From Didymodactylos carnosus (lineage: Eukaryota; Rotifera; Eurotatoria; Philodinida; Philodinidae), in assembly GCA_905250885.1 (NCBI GenBank), contig CAJNOQ010003075.1, forward strand, positions 1-21,512: a stretch of 21,512 nt of DNA, written 5' to 3'. How positions within the stretch are numbered: position 1 is the stretch's first letter; every line of letters begins with the position of its first letter. The notes under the pieces were generated by a model. The model saw only the letters and a program-made list of their open reading frames with translations. It was not told where the DNA came from and made no database searches. A program made the translations under genes and the position numbers. Shown here in pieces: positions 12,101 to 20,697 of the stretch.

Positions 12101-13244
12101 TCCAGATATAATCTGAGAATCAAAGAAAAAGTTGACTATTCAAAATTAATAAAAGATTAATAAGGAATAATTCTTTTTCTATGATATAACGTTAACGTGC
12201 TATTATTAATTTTAGATTTTGGTTGTTCTAATCTTTGTTTGTTCTGTAACATTTGTTTTTATTGTCAACTACTGATGAAGATTTTTATTAATCGAAACGT
12301 TTAGTTAAGCAATATAAATAAACTACGAAGTAAAAAGGAAGAAATAAAAGAACTATTAAAGAAGAATATATGTGGAAACATGCATTGCACAGTGCATCAG
12401 ATTCCGTCCTGTAACCTAGAAGAAAGTGTTGTTTTATATGACAAAATATTGCACTTTTTATGATCGAAGGATATGCAGCACATGTCTCTACATATTTTCA
12501 TCAGATTTAACATAGTCGACGGAAAACTCTTTTTGACCATTGTTGTACCAATGAATAACTAAGATTGAGAGTAGGTTTTGATTCTAAGACTCAGACTATT
12601 CATCAGAAAAGTTGAGGAGAAGTTAGTTTTTTTAATGTACTCTTAACTTACTGACTAGTCTCTTATTTCAGATTATTTTGTTGGAAGAATCTTGGTCTGA
12701 ATTATTTCTCTTATGGGCTATACAATGTTCGTTATCCATTGATGGTGGTCCATTATTTACAAATCAAGAATGTATTAATGATAAAGTATTATTTCGAACA
12801 TTAAATGATTTGTTGTATCGATTTAAACAACTAAAACTTGATCCAATTGAATTTGCTTGTTTAAAAGCTATTATTTTGTTTAGAGCAGGTAGATAATTGA
12901 ATAAAAAAATAATATCAATTTACATTTAATTTTCATTTAGAAACAAAAAGTTTAAAAGAACCAAAAATCGTTGAAAATTTACAAGATCAAGCACAAATAA
13001 CATTATCACAACATACACAACTTCATCATCCAACACAACAAACAAGGTACAACGAACTCATTGCATGAAAGATGAGCGATTACTAATACGTTCTTGCTAT
13101 TGATATTTTAGATTTGGGCGTTTACTGTTGATATTGCCATTACTTCGATCAATACCATCATCATTAATTGAAAAAATCTATTTTTCACGAATAATTGGCA
13201 ATACACCAATGGAAAAACTTTTAAGTGACATGTTTAAAAATTAA
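9106..13244 (+). CDS. NR2E3: NR2E3/Hr51-type (PNR) nuclear receptor, 5' incomplete
   Basis: Orphan nuclear receptor transcription factor, expected to bind DNA in the nucleus. Exons: 9106-9655, 9716-9819, 9884-10096, 10155-10369, 12672-12888, 12941-13046, 13112-13244; all junctions are GT-AG and in frame, giving 512 residues. The order is a Ser-rich N-terminal region, then a DNA-binding domain with two C4 fingers (CAVC...CNGC; P-box CNGCSG, and [19 protein letters not shown]), then AVQNERQPR. That extension and the six-residue spacing inside the second finger point to PNR/Hr51 rather than TLX. The ligand-binding domain shows [22 protein letters not shown] and the C-terminal [16 protein letters not shown]. 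Finger 1 has CAVCSD where CxxCGD is usual. The first exon begins one base into a codon after TTTTTTAG, so the start lies upstream. An in-frame ATG at 9018 exists, but its sequence looks intronic. Confidence 0.93.
11314..11360. repeat. Compound TG/AG microsatellite
   Basis: An interrupted (TG)n tract runs to about 11345 and is followed by (AG)n at 11348-11360. Confidence 0.85.
11674..11842. mobile_element. GC-rich foldback / MITE-like element
   Basis: Two arms pair end to end. The core at 11707-11728 (GTCTACTGGACGCAGGAATA and two further bases) is an exact 22-nt reverse complement of 11787-11808. Weaker complementarity extends outward to about 11674 and 11842, covering GAGGTCGAAC on one side and GGTCGACTT on the other. 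The centre contains a near-palindrome around GTATAC (GGGCCGTATACGGGCC). Base composition is far more GC-rich than the host intron. There is no ORF and no clear target-site duplication, so class is inferred from the foldback shape only. Confidence 0.55.
12017..12054. repeat. Left arm of 38-nt inverted repeat
   Basis: Inverted copy of 12323-12360 with one mismatch; it contains TTTTATTTCTTCCTTTTTAC. It is also flanked by a shorter inverted pair, TTGCGTCT (11976-11983) and AGACGCAA (12053-12060). Confidence 0.8.
12267..12306 (+). ncRNA. Hammerhead ribozyme-like motif (minimal type I)
   Basis: The conserved core CTGATGA (12272-12278) and GAAA (12294-12297) are in the right order. Stem II is GATT/AATC (12280-12283 with 12290-12293). 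Stem I is AACTA immediately before CTGATGA pairing with TAGTT after the would-be cleavage triplet GTT. Stem III would be only two pairs (AC/GT) with no loop, and an extra A follows CTGATGA. These are deviations from an active single-unit ribozyme, so it may be a relic, or may need a dimeric RNA to fold. Self-cleavage is not shown. Confidence 0.45.
12323..12360. repeat. Right arm of 38-nt inverted repeat
   Basis: Inverted copy of 12017-12054, placed directly 3' of the hammerhead-like core and immediately overlapping the right direct repeat. Confidence 0.8.
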
Positions 13245-13286
13245 TATTTGTATATGCTTTGTCTTCGTTTTTAATCACAAATATAA

Positions 13287-13308
13287 ATATATATATATAT
13301 ATATATAT
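13287..13308. repeat. (AT)n microsatellite in receptor 3' flank
   Basis: An uninterrupted run of about eleven AT dinucleotides, 43 bases after the receptor stop codon. It probably lies in the 3' untranslated region. Confidence 0.9.
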
Positions 13309-14030
13309 TGCGTACATTATTCTTGAAATATTGCATGTATAATTACTTTCATATAGGTATTTGCTTCTTCAACATTTTCCTTTAGTAAAGTTTTTATTCA
13401 AATTTCTCATAATGAATAATAATATGAAATGCAATGGAAAAAAGATATGTTAGAAAGAGATTCTCTTGCAGAACTATATTGTACACGCAAATATCAGTGA
13501 GAAATAGATGCTGTCAAACCATTTATTCCAATCAAACAAAGCATTCTCACACACTTCGATTTAAATATTCAACTGATCGTTCTCTTAGTACTTCACTCGC
13601 AGGTATTTTTTAAAGACTCCATAACGTTTTAAGTAATCGGATCACAGCGAAGAGTGTTAAAAATCTGATTACTGAGGAAACGAAAATAAAAATATAATTT
13701 TCAAACAACTGGGCTCAATATATCGTTGAAATATTAATTGACTATTTTTACGAAATGTTAAACAATGACATTTGATACTGTTATAAACGAGGGAGTAAGT
13801 AATTCCTACGTGCATTGTGCTACCAAGTGTAGCATGAGTGTGACAAAATGCTCTTAATTATTCAAATATGTATCGGTTATAACTAAGATGTAATGATGGA
13901 TTAACAAATAAACTTGCCAGAAAGTAATGAATGAGGATAGAGTCAAATATATATGACAGATCTGTCTGAATTACAGATCGATAGTACGAATGGAAGCTGA
14001 TATAAAACAGACACTGACAAAACTGGAAAA

Positions 14031-14054
14031 AAACACGTTCAAATGGTAACTTAA
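14031..14054. repeat. Diverged direct repeat, copy 1
   Basis: This 24-nt copy (core AAACACGTTCAAATGGTAAC) matches 14592-14615 at 20 of 24 positions. All four differences are transitions. Similarity continues weakly upstream. Confidence 0.5.
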
Positions 14055-14127
14055 CCTTCAGAATGCGTCGCTTGTTCCAGATACGTGTGAGAAGGCGCTC
14101 TTGAAACAAGGAACGCGTCAAAATATG

Positions 14128-14230
14128 TTCTTGAGCCCGAAATACGGCTACTATCGAATGAACATGCTTATACTGAAGAAAACCATTTTTAATTACAAGT
14201 TCGATAGTAATCGTGTTTCGGGCACAAGAA
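14128..14230. repeat. Foldback inverted repeat downstream of the receptor
   Basis: The 31-nt arms at 14128-14158 and 14200-14230 are inverted copies at 27 of 31 positions, sharing TACTATCGAA and GCCCGAAA, around a 41-nt loop. Base composition is less AT-rich than the flanks. No ORF with a recognisable product spans it. It may be part of the same decayed repeat cluster as the direct repeats at 14031 and 14592. Confidence 0.5.
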
Positions 14231-14960
14231 GTCCGGTGGAATGCATTATGGGACTAGGCATACATTCATATGCGTGTCTCTGGAATAAGACATGGTGACT
14301 TCCAGGGAAGAAACACGCTCTGATGATTAAGCGCCATGCGGACACGTTCTTTCTCAATTCAATTCGATGCTTCCATTGTATGGTATTCATGAATGACGAG
14401 TTCAATTTCAATAAGTTTTCTCAATTTATGGTCCTCATCCTTTTCTGAGATCGTAGGAAAAACGGCCCGGTTGCCTTTCATCATCCACATATAGACTACT
14501 TTTTTTCTCGATGAAATAAGTAGGATGGCTCAAATGATGATTAAAGAAGCAATAACAAGTTTCCATATCCAAATCCACGAAAAACAAGGTGAAACGCGTT
14601 CGAACGGTAACTCAATAGGTAACAACTCGTATCGAAGCGCCGAACATACAAAATGTAGCCATGTAGGTATAAAAAAATTGATTTTTATACTAGTTCTACG
14701 AGAATACTTTTTAATGAGTAACCCCTTCTCTCTAAGGTTTTTATCTAGTTCTTCTTTCAGCATATGAGTCAATTTGAATCAACAACATTATCATCTTTCT
14801 CACTTTGATTAGCTTGTTTATTATCATTTAACACATTCCTTTTTTATTTGTTTCCAACCTTTTCGGTTTCATCTTCTCGATGTCTGTGTTCTTTCGGCAT
14901 ACGGTACATATAGAAAAGTCATGCCTTACCTTTTTTGAAACTCCACAAATAGTTCTGCTA
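14231..14960. other. Intergenic, no supported gene
   Basis: Several 65-80 codon frames overlap on both strands but none has a recognisable domain. On the minus strand, two separate frames share the short peptide LPFERV, which simply reflects the direct repeat at 14031 and 14592. The region is best read as decayed repeat DNA. Confidence 0.45.
14592..14615. repeat. Diverged direct repeat, copy 2
   Basis: Second copy of the 24-nt repeat at 14031-14054, with core AAACGCGTTCGAACGGTAAC. It retains the CpG-containing version at positions where copy 1 has TG or CA, a pattern compatible with decay by C-to-T change. Confidence 0.5.
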
Positions 14961-15268
14961 GTCTAGAAGGAAGAAGGAAGTATACCCCGCCTTTCGGCTA
15001 CCTTGCGGTATAGGGTGCTGCCCGGAGACAGCTTCGTAAGCCCGATATCTTCCATACAATTAATACTAGCTGTAGCTCTAGACAGAAGGCCAGCCTGACT
15101 CAGAGTCCTTTCGCTCAATCGCTTGAGCTCCCCATAGACACTGACTAACCACATACTAGCTACGAGGGCTAGTGTATGTCACAACGTAGTCAGCATGCTA
15201 TCGGACAGGTGATCCGAGGGAAACAACCGTTAACCGCCCAGGGTCAAAGGAGAGGATCAAACGATGGG
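14961..15268. other. GC-rich hairpin-rich island, possible retroelement UTR or ncRNA
   Basis: About 300 bases near 50% GC inside AT-rich DNA, with abrupt edges. Several stems are visible: GCTCAA/TTGAGC with a four-base loop (15113-15128); a 53-nt hairpin closed by CTGACTA/TAGTCAG (15141-15193) with an inner ACATA-CTAGC / GCTAG-TATGT stem; TCGGA/TCCGA (15201-15217); and CCGC/GCGG flanked by TATA near 14981-15012. A 63-codon minus-strand frame crosses it but has no recognisable domain. It does not match tRNA, rRNA, SRP or U1/U2 as far as I can recall. A SINE, LINE end or unknown structured RNA is possible. Confidence 0.4.
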
Positions 15269-15497
15269 TAATTTTGAATCGTATTTTATACAATATTTTA
15301 AATACATGAAAATAAAAGCTCATGGTTCTTTAATTTAAAGCGCGAAATATATTTTAATTTCAATTGTTAATTTTTCGAACAAGTTGCTGTTGTTCATTGT
15401 TCTCTTTTCCAAAATTGTGTGTGCGTTTTTTTGGTGACGTTTGATTTTGAACATTCATTCATTCATTTTTTTTTTTGTTATTTGCTACAGATTTATC
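15269..15497. other. Short intergenic / 5' flank of membrane-protein gene
   Basis: AT-rich DNA without a gene. It ends with a long T tract and TTATTTGCTACAG, a strong splice-acceptor shape ending at 15490, eight bases before the ATG of the next gene. This suggests a noncoding upstream exon somewhere 5'. Confidence 0.4.
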
Positions 15498-15929
15498 ATG
15501 TTATTTGTTCTACCACTTTTTACATTTTCTACACTATCCTCAATAACAACAACATATAATCAATCCTTATCGTCATCATTAGTTCATGAAACTCAAAAAG
15601 AACTATCAGTGAAAATTGAAAATAGTCATTGGCTAATAAATGTTGTAACGAAAAAACTAAATGGTGCATTATCTGAGTATCAATTAATTCTTTATAAAAA
15701 TATAATTGAGCAACGAAAAACAAAAGTTGAACTGGTTTATGTACTCGTCGGACTATTAGTTTTAATTGTGTTCATTGTACTGGTATATTACATCAAACTA
15801 GTACATTATCAAAATCATCATCAAAGTAAGAACATCCAAGAAATTGGATGTGTCACTAGAATGCCTAGTAGAAACGTTACAGAGTACATTCAGAATAATA
15901 TCGATTTGTCATCATTTTCACATTCTTAG
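15498..15929 (+). CDS. Small single-pass membrane protein, unknown family
   Basis: A 143-residue protein I do not recognise. Residues 1-15 (MLFVLPLFTFSTLSS) form a probable signal peptide. Residues 16-75 form a short Ser/Thr-rich extracellular or luminal part with one N-glycosylation site (NQS at 21). Residues about 77-99 are a strong membrane segment (VYVLVGLLVLIVFIVLVYYI), followed by a 44-residue polar tail with His-rich HYQNHHQ. The start is taken at 15498 because the 19 upstream in-frame codons are translated poly-T and splice-acceptor sequence. No intron interrupts it. It faces XPNPEP3 tail to tail, 588 nt apart. A lineage-restricted protein is likely; function is unknown. Confidence 0.6.
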   Translation: MLFVLPLFTFSTLSSITTTYNQSLSSSLVHETQKELSVKIENSHWLINVVTKKLNGALSEYQLILYKNIIEQRKTKVELVYVLVGLLVLIVFIVLVYYIKLVHYQNHHQSKNIQEIGCVTRMPSRNVTEYIQNNIDLSSFSHS

Positions 15930-16517
15930 ATAAATGTTGCAAGACAAAGACAACGAATAACAGCAGTATTCAAATTCCGACAGAAGGTAGGAAAATCAAT
16001 TTAGCAGTTGGGCTTGTTTCCTGTCAATCATCGTTGTATGTGTAATATCACGAATGAATAATAATCTGTTGGTCACTTAAGTCCAATCAAAAATGCACTG
16101 GTCTTTTTCCAATGAACAACAAAAATATTAAAAAAAATACACTATCGGCACAAAAGAACACGTATAATCTCCATTTTACACACGATGTCAACGAACGTAG
16201 AACCTCCTTTCAAACAACGAAAAGATGAGTAGAATCTACTTAGATGAATATGGTGATAAATACTTGTGCATTTTCAAAGATGCAAAGTTTTTATAAAGTT
16301 GGAATTAGTGTATACTTCGAAATATGTGGGTGAACAAAGTTCTCAATATAACACACGTGTTTTATGATTCTATTTACCGGTCAAAAATGGCAAAAAAGTA
16401 AAAATTAAACTATCAAAACAAGTGCGTAAAATACAAAAGAAATTAACACATATCATTTAGAAATAACATTATTTTTCATGGAAAACTGATGATCGAATAA
16501 CGACACAATATTTTATT
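15930..16517. other. Convergent intergenic region
   Basis: This AT-rich stretch between two gene 3' ends shows no gene and no repeat of note. Confidence 0.5.
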
Positions 16518-16527
16518 TTATTTTATT
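16512..16527 (-). terminator. Poly(A) signals overlapping the XPNPEP3 stop codon
   Basis: On the minus strand three AATAAA hexamers overlap in tandem (16527-16522, 16522-16517, 16517-16512). The middle one contains the TAA stop at 16520-16518. If used, the 3' untranslated region would be only a few tens of bases. Confidence 0.5.
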
Positions 16528-18343
16528 CTCTGATCTAATATCTGATGTAGATCATCTACTTCTTTTGGACAAGATTGTGTCAAAACTTCATAACCGTTTT
16601 GTGTTATCAACACATCATCTTCAATTCGAAATGCTAAACCACGGTAACCAGATGGAACATCCATACACGTTTCAGGAATATATAGCCCTGATATAAACAA
16701 AAACAAATGTTTTCAAATTGTTTTTTAATACAATACAAACTAAATGTTTATATACCTGGTTCGATTGTAATCACGTTACCAGAAACAAATTTCTCATTGA
16801 ATGGAATTGATGCACAATCGTGTACATCCATTCCTAAAATACAAAAATGTAGCATCAAAATTTGAATAATTCTAATCATTAACATCTCAACATACCAAGA
16901 TGATGAGAAACGGCTGTTGATGACAAATATTCCACAACTTTCTTCACTTCATGTTCAGTTAATATTTTACGTGAAAGAATATGTTCTTCTTGTAAATATT
17001 TGGCTAATCGTTGTTCCATGAAGTCATTCAAACCTTTTCGTGACATATTAGTAGTACATATGTCAAGTAATTCTTTTTGAACAGTTAATAATATTTCGTA
17101 TAGATGCCGCTGTTCACTATTGAAACGTCCTTTCACAAACAAAAACAATATTAAAATATATACAATTGTTGTTTAAAACAAACTTAGCATACCAGATATC
17201 GGCCATGACCGCGATATATCACTTGCATAATGTTTGTACAGACATCCACCATCGAGTAGAATTAGTTCACCGTTTTTAATAAATTGATTATTATCAACAT
17301 AATGTATGATATTTGACCTTAACAAACATATCTGTTTTCAATTGTTATTCTTTTTATGAATTGATGAATAATTAATAAAGTATTCTTACCTTGTTCCTCC
17401 AGCTACAACCGGTTTAAATGCCAAATCACTGACTCCAATATTCATTAAACATTCATATTGAAATTTTGTCTGTATCATTTGTTCATTCATATTCGGTAAT
17501 GAATATTTCATGGTATCTATGAAAGCCGTTGATGTTAATTGACACACTTGTCTCATAATGTGTTGTTCTGCCGTTGATTTAATTGAACGCATATAGTGTG
17601 TAAATAATTTTAAATTATCAAAGATAGTTGAAAATGTTCCAACAAATGGCATTAATTGTTCGTTTAAAAGTTTTTGATTTAAATTTGTTTCTATTGCAAA
17701 CTCTTTATCATAAAATAAAACATAATTACGTTTAGATTTATTTATAAATGTTTGTAAGTCGTTGATAGAATAAATATGATCAATATTGTACATACTACTA
17801 ATTTTTACTTTGTCTGATATATACGAACCAAACCTAAATGAAAACGAGAATTATAATACCATTGTCTTTTATCGAAAACAATATTCGAATTTACCATCGT
17901 GAATAGTATTCATTATCATCATCTTGACGTTCAGATAAGAATAAATATGTTTTAAATTGACCATCATTTTGTGTCGTTTTACCAGTCAACAAAAGACAAC
18001 AATCATGTTGTAAACAACCGGTAAAATATAAAAAATCACTTTGTTGTTTAAATTGATATAAGACATCGGGTCCCATATTGATACGTGTAGATGATGGTAA
18101 AAAAATACAAAAATTTTCTTCACTAAACATTTGTGATTGTGTACGTAGATAATGACTAATTATATTTTGTAATTTTTCTCGACGATCAATATATTCTTGT
18201 TTTGTAATACCTGATGTTAATTCATTTTGTTTTAATAGATGTGGATGTGTGAAATATGTGGGTTGTTGATCTACGTAAACATGTTTATTACGATAGAATA
18301 AATTTAAAAATAAACAACGTTTCAATATTTTACGAACAAACAT
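16518..18343 (-). CDS. XPNPEP3: Mitochondrial Xaa-Pro aminopeptidase 3 (M24B, Icp55-like)
   Basis: Metallopeptidase that trims N-terminal residues of imported mitochondrial proteins after MPP cleavage (yeast Icp55, human XPNPEP3). Exons in transcript order: 18343-17895, 17833-17390, 17317-17193, 17129-16896, 16833-16756, 16687-16518; all GT-AG, giving 499 residues against 507 in human. Residues 1-25 are basic without acidic residues until D25, fitting a presequence. The aminopeptidase-P N domain starts at [21 protein letters not shown]. The catalytic domain holds all five metal ligands: D320 (LLDGG), D331 (ASDISR), H415 (SHHLGMDVHD), E442 (ITIEPG) and E466 (RIEDD); H422 is the conserved second histidine. 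The C-terminus DCPKE-like [12 protein letters not shown] matches the family. Everything indicates an intact gene. Confidence 0.95.
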
Positions 18344-20257
18344 TAGATGTTAAAATGATTGATAGATAATACGTTCGAAATGAAATGTACAGTAACAACA
18401 GTATATACTTAGTACATACTATATAGAGAAAAGAAAATCATGTACCTAAAATATAAATGAAGAAAATTGTAAACTCAATTATTAAAGAAAATTCTATGTG
18501 GAAAGATGAAAAGAAGTTTGAGTTTAATGATTTAAGAATATTAAAGATTCTTTAACCAAATGATCACACATAGATTAATGATTTCTGATCAAACATCAGA
18601 TCCGTCCTAATAAATATTATACTTTGTCTATAATGTTTGAAGAGTGTTAATTTGAGATTAAGATTGGCAGTAATAGACGAAAAAAGAGAATCTATCGTTT
18701 ATTGTTTGTGTATTACTTGAGAGTATTGTTATTTTATCTTTATTTGTTAAACAAGAAGAGTATTTAAATTTTATTGGATACAGACAGATTGAAATGACTT
18801 TTTAAACTCGTTTGCATTTTTTCAAAGACTTTTTAGAGCATCAAGCTTCACTAGTCGATTGCTACGTTGTTTTATAGACATAAATATCATTAAAGTCAAT
18901 GCAATTGATTCCATTAATTAAATTAAACTGTAACATTTCGGAAACTTTGCATTTTGTTTAAAACAAGAGCCGACCATTTTTGTTGATCTCAATATAATTG
19001 TTAGATCGGTTTATAATTTTGAATTCTTTTTGATAAAAATTATTCGTTTTCTACTAAAATTTTAGATGAATTTACATATGAAATGTCAACTATAATGGTA
19101 ATATTATCAATAATTTTAGTCATATCAAATATATGGAATCGTTTTGGTTTTTTGCTTCATTGATAACATGAAAAATGATTCACATACACTTCTGTGGTCT
19201 CGTAAATGTGATAGTGATAGTTTGTTGATTAACAACTTACCAAGCCCAGAACTATGTCTTTGTCACAGATAATAGTCGTAATACTGCTCCGTCATCATGT
19301 AGTTTACGTAATCTATGTATACTGAGATAGGTCCTAAGACTGTCGATGTACACAACGAATATCCTCTGAAATAAAACCGGATTTTTCAATTCTTGACAGA
19401 ATACATAATAATTAATCTTCTTTAAATAGAGTAAAAATCAGTGTTTCACTTAGTAAAAATATCTCTGCCATTCGAAAGGACATTTAGTTTAGCAACATAG
19501 TCCAACGATTTAAAATGACTACAATCTGACTCGTGTCTGAACGAGTTAAAATAATAGATTTGTCCTGCGTCCTACCTATGCATTAGCTGAAAGAACTATT
19601 TATGCATAAAAACAGACTCAATGGGCGTTTGGTGCTCGTACGAAAACTATGAACATATGATCTCAATTTATCAGCTGTTTCAAGTGGGTCAGAGCTCGGA
19701 TCTTATAGTTTATCACTTCAGAATAAAAACTCCCATTAATCTTGCACAGAAATATTCTTTTTTTTTATTATTATCTGTTGAATCTCTTTTTACTTGTTTA
19801 CTATCTTCTATCCTAATTTTCTTTCCTTCTATAGGTAGCTATATTATATGTTTGTGTCATAAGGATCAGATTTTCGTTTTTATCAAACGATGTACACCAT
19901 TACAATTTATTTATTCTTGAAAATGAACTTTGATTAGTTCGAAATAACGAAAATAAATAAAAGTAGTTAAAATATATAATGAAAACAAAAAATGCTGCAG
20001 TTAATGTGCTCTTCATTTTGAAACATTAGATAACACGCTTATTTGCCAAAAATTCACGACCTTTCTAAATGAAATAAATAGAAAAATCCATTTAGTTGAA
20101 ACATTAGGAACAACTTGAAAAAACATTGCTCAAAATGTACAGTAGTACTTATTTCCAATTGATTTAAGTATTTTAGCAAAAAGACATTTTTCTAACTGTA
20201 ACTTCTCATTTGTAATACATTTTTTATGCACATCAGAGAAAACTGACCAATTTTCGA
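18344..20257. other. Intergenic, no supported gene
   Basis: About 1.9 kb upstream of XPNPEP3. A 34-residue frame at 19168-19272 (MKNDSHTLLWSRK...) and a 99-codon frame at 19621-19920 were examined; neither has a recognisable domain, splice context or neighbouring exon. The proximal 100-200 bases before 18344 presumably carry the XPNPEP3 promoter, but no defined element is visible. Confidence 0.5.
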
Positions 20258-20515
20258 TTAAAACTATCTTTAATCTTAATTTAAAACTATCTTTAATCTT
20301 AATTTAAAACTATCTTTAATCTTAATTTAAAACTATCTTTAATCTTAATTTAAAACTATCTTTAATCTTAATTTAAAACTATCTTTAATCTTAATTTAAA
20401 ACTATCTTTAATCTNTTTAATCTTAATTTAAAACTATCTTTAATCTTAATTTAAAACTATCTTTAATCTTAATTTAAAACTATCTTTAATCTTAATTTAA
20501 AACTATCTTTAATCT
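20258..20515. repeat. 23-bp tandem repeat array with an N
   Basis: About eleven head-to-tail copies of a 23-base unit (starting TTAAAACTATCTTTAATC, ending TTAAT). Copies are essentially identical. An N at 20415 interrupts the seventh copy out of register: 19 bases of one unit are followed by the last 12 of another. The last unit also stops after 19 bases. The true copy number is therefore uncertain. Confidence 0.95.
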
Positions 20516-20697
20516 CTCGAGCACAATTAATGTCATAAAAAAGAATCTATGCTCACATATGTGAAGAATGTAATAACTGAAATGGTATACATCTATTCGC
20601 TTTCGTTCAATAAAATGCGAAAAACTATTAGAACTCATGAAACTAAACAATTCTTTCTACTACCCTATTCTCCTAGTTTAAGTTACTTTCTTCTATA
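20516..20697. other. Spacer between tandem array and LYR gene
   Basis: AT-rich, with no gene seen. It forms the 3' flank of the minus-strand LYR-family gene. Confidence 0.4.

Larger units (their letters stand above)
11960..12369 (+). mobile_element. Penelope/retrozyme-like relic with inverted repeats
   Basis: A 13-nt direct repeat TAAAGAAGAATAT bounds this segment (11960-11972 and 12357-12369), which would fit a target-site duplication. Inside, 12017-12054 and 12323-12360 are 38-nt inverted copies with one mismatch. A hammerhead-like core sits at 12267-12306, just before the right copy, followed by AATATAAATAAA. Hammerhead motifs near repeat ends, variable target duplications and inverted partial end copies are known for Penelope-like elements and metazoan retrozymes. 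No reverse transcriptase is present, so this would be nonautonomous or a truncated remnant. The classification is inference. Confidence 0.4.
10370..12671 (+). other. Large fourth intron of the receptor gene
   Basis: This 2302-nt intron (donor CAA|GTAAGT, acceptor TTATTTCAG) splits the ligand-binding domain between FRDQ and IILLEE; the other six visible receptor introns or XPNPEP3 introns are 52-72 nt. It contains TG/AG microsatellites (11314-11360), a GC-rich foldback (11674-11842) and a hammerhead-like insertion (11960-12369). No coding sequence was found inside it. Confidence 0.85.
13245..14126. other. Intergenic, no supported gene
   Basis: Begins as the receptor 3' flank with an (AT)n microsatellite; no canonical AATAAA lies within about 100 nt of the stop, though AATATA-type variants do. 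A 43-codon frame without ATG at 13501-13632 and a minus-strand 87-codon frame near 13858-14121 show no recognisable domain. The first copy of a diverged direct repeat is at 14031-14054. Confidence 0.5.

Noticed and set aside
13501-13632. A 43-codon frame without ATG (DAVKPFIPIKQSILTHFDLN)
   Set aside because: Two other frames are also largely open here, so openness reflects composition. No family match or splice-linked exon was seen.
14991-15005. Resemblance of AAGGTAGCC (minus strand) to the R2 insertion site of 28S rRNA
   Set aside because: Only nine bases match and the surrounding sequence is not 28S-like.
14963-15154. Minus-strand 63-codon frame across the GC island
   Set aside because: It crosses several perfect hairpins and has no recognisable domain; structure explains the sequence better than coding.
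14961-15268. Island as a tRNA, SRP, RNase P or HDV-like ribozyme
   Set aside because: No B-box, SRP core, RNase P conserved regions or HDV nested pseudoknot could be identified by eye.
19168-19272. A 34-residue ATG frame (MKNDSHTLLWSRK...)
   Set aside because: Less AT-biased than its neighbours, but too short and without any recognisable motif or splice support.
19621-19920. A 99-codon ATG frame on the + strand
   Set aside because: Its second half is hydrophobic translation of T-rich DNA, and it has no recognisable domain, exon partner or conserved motif. I treat it as chance.
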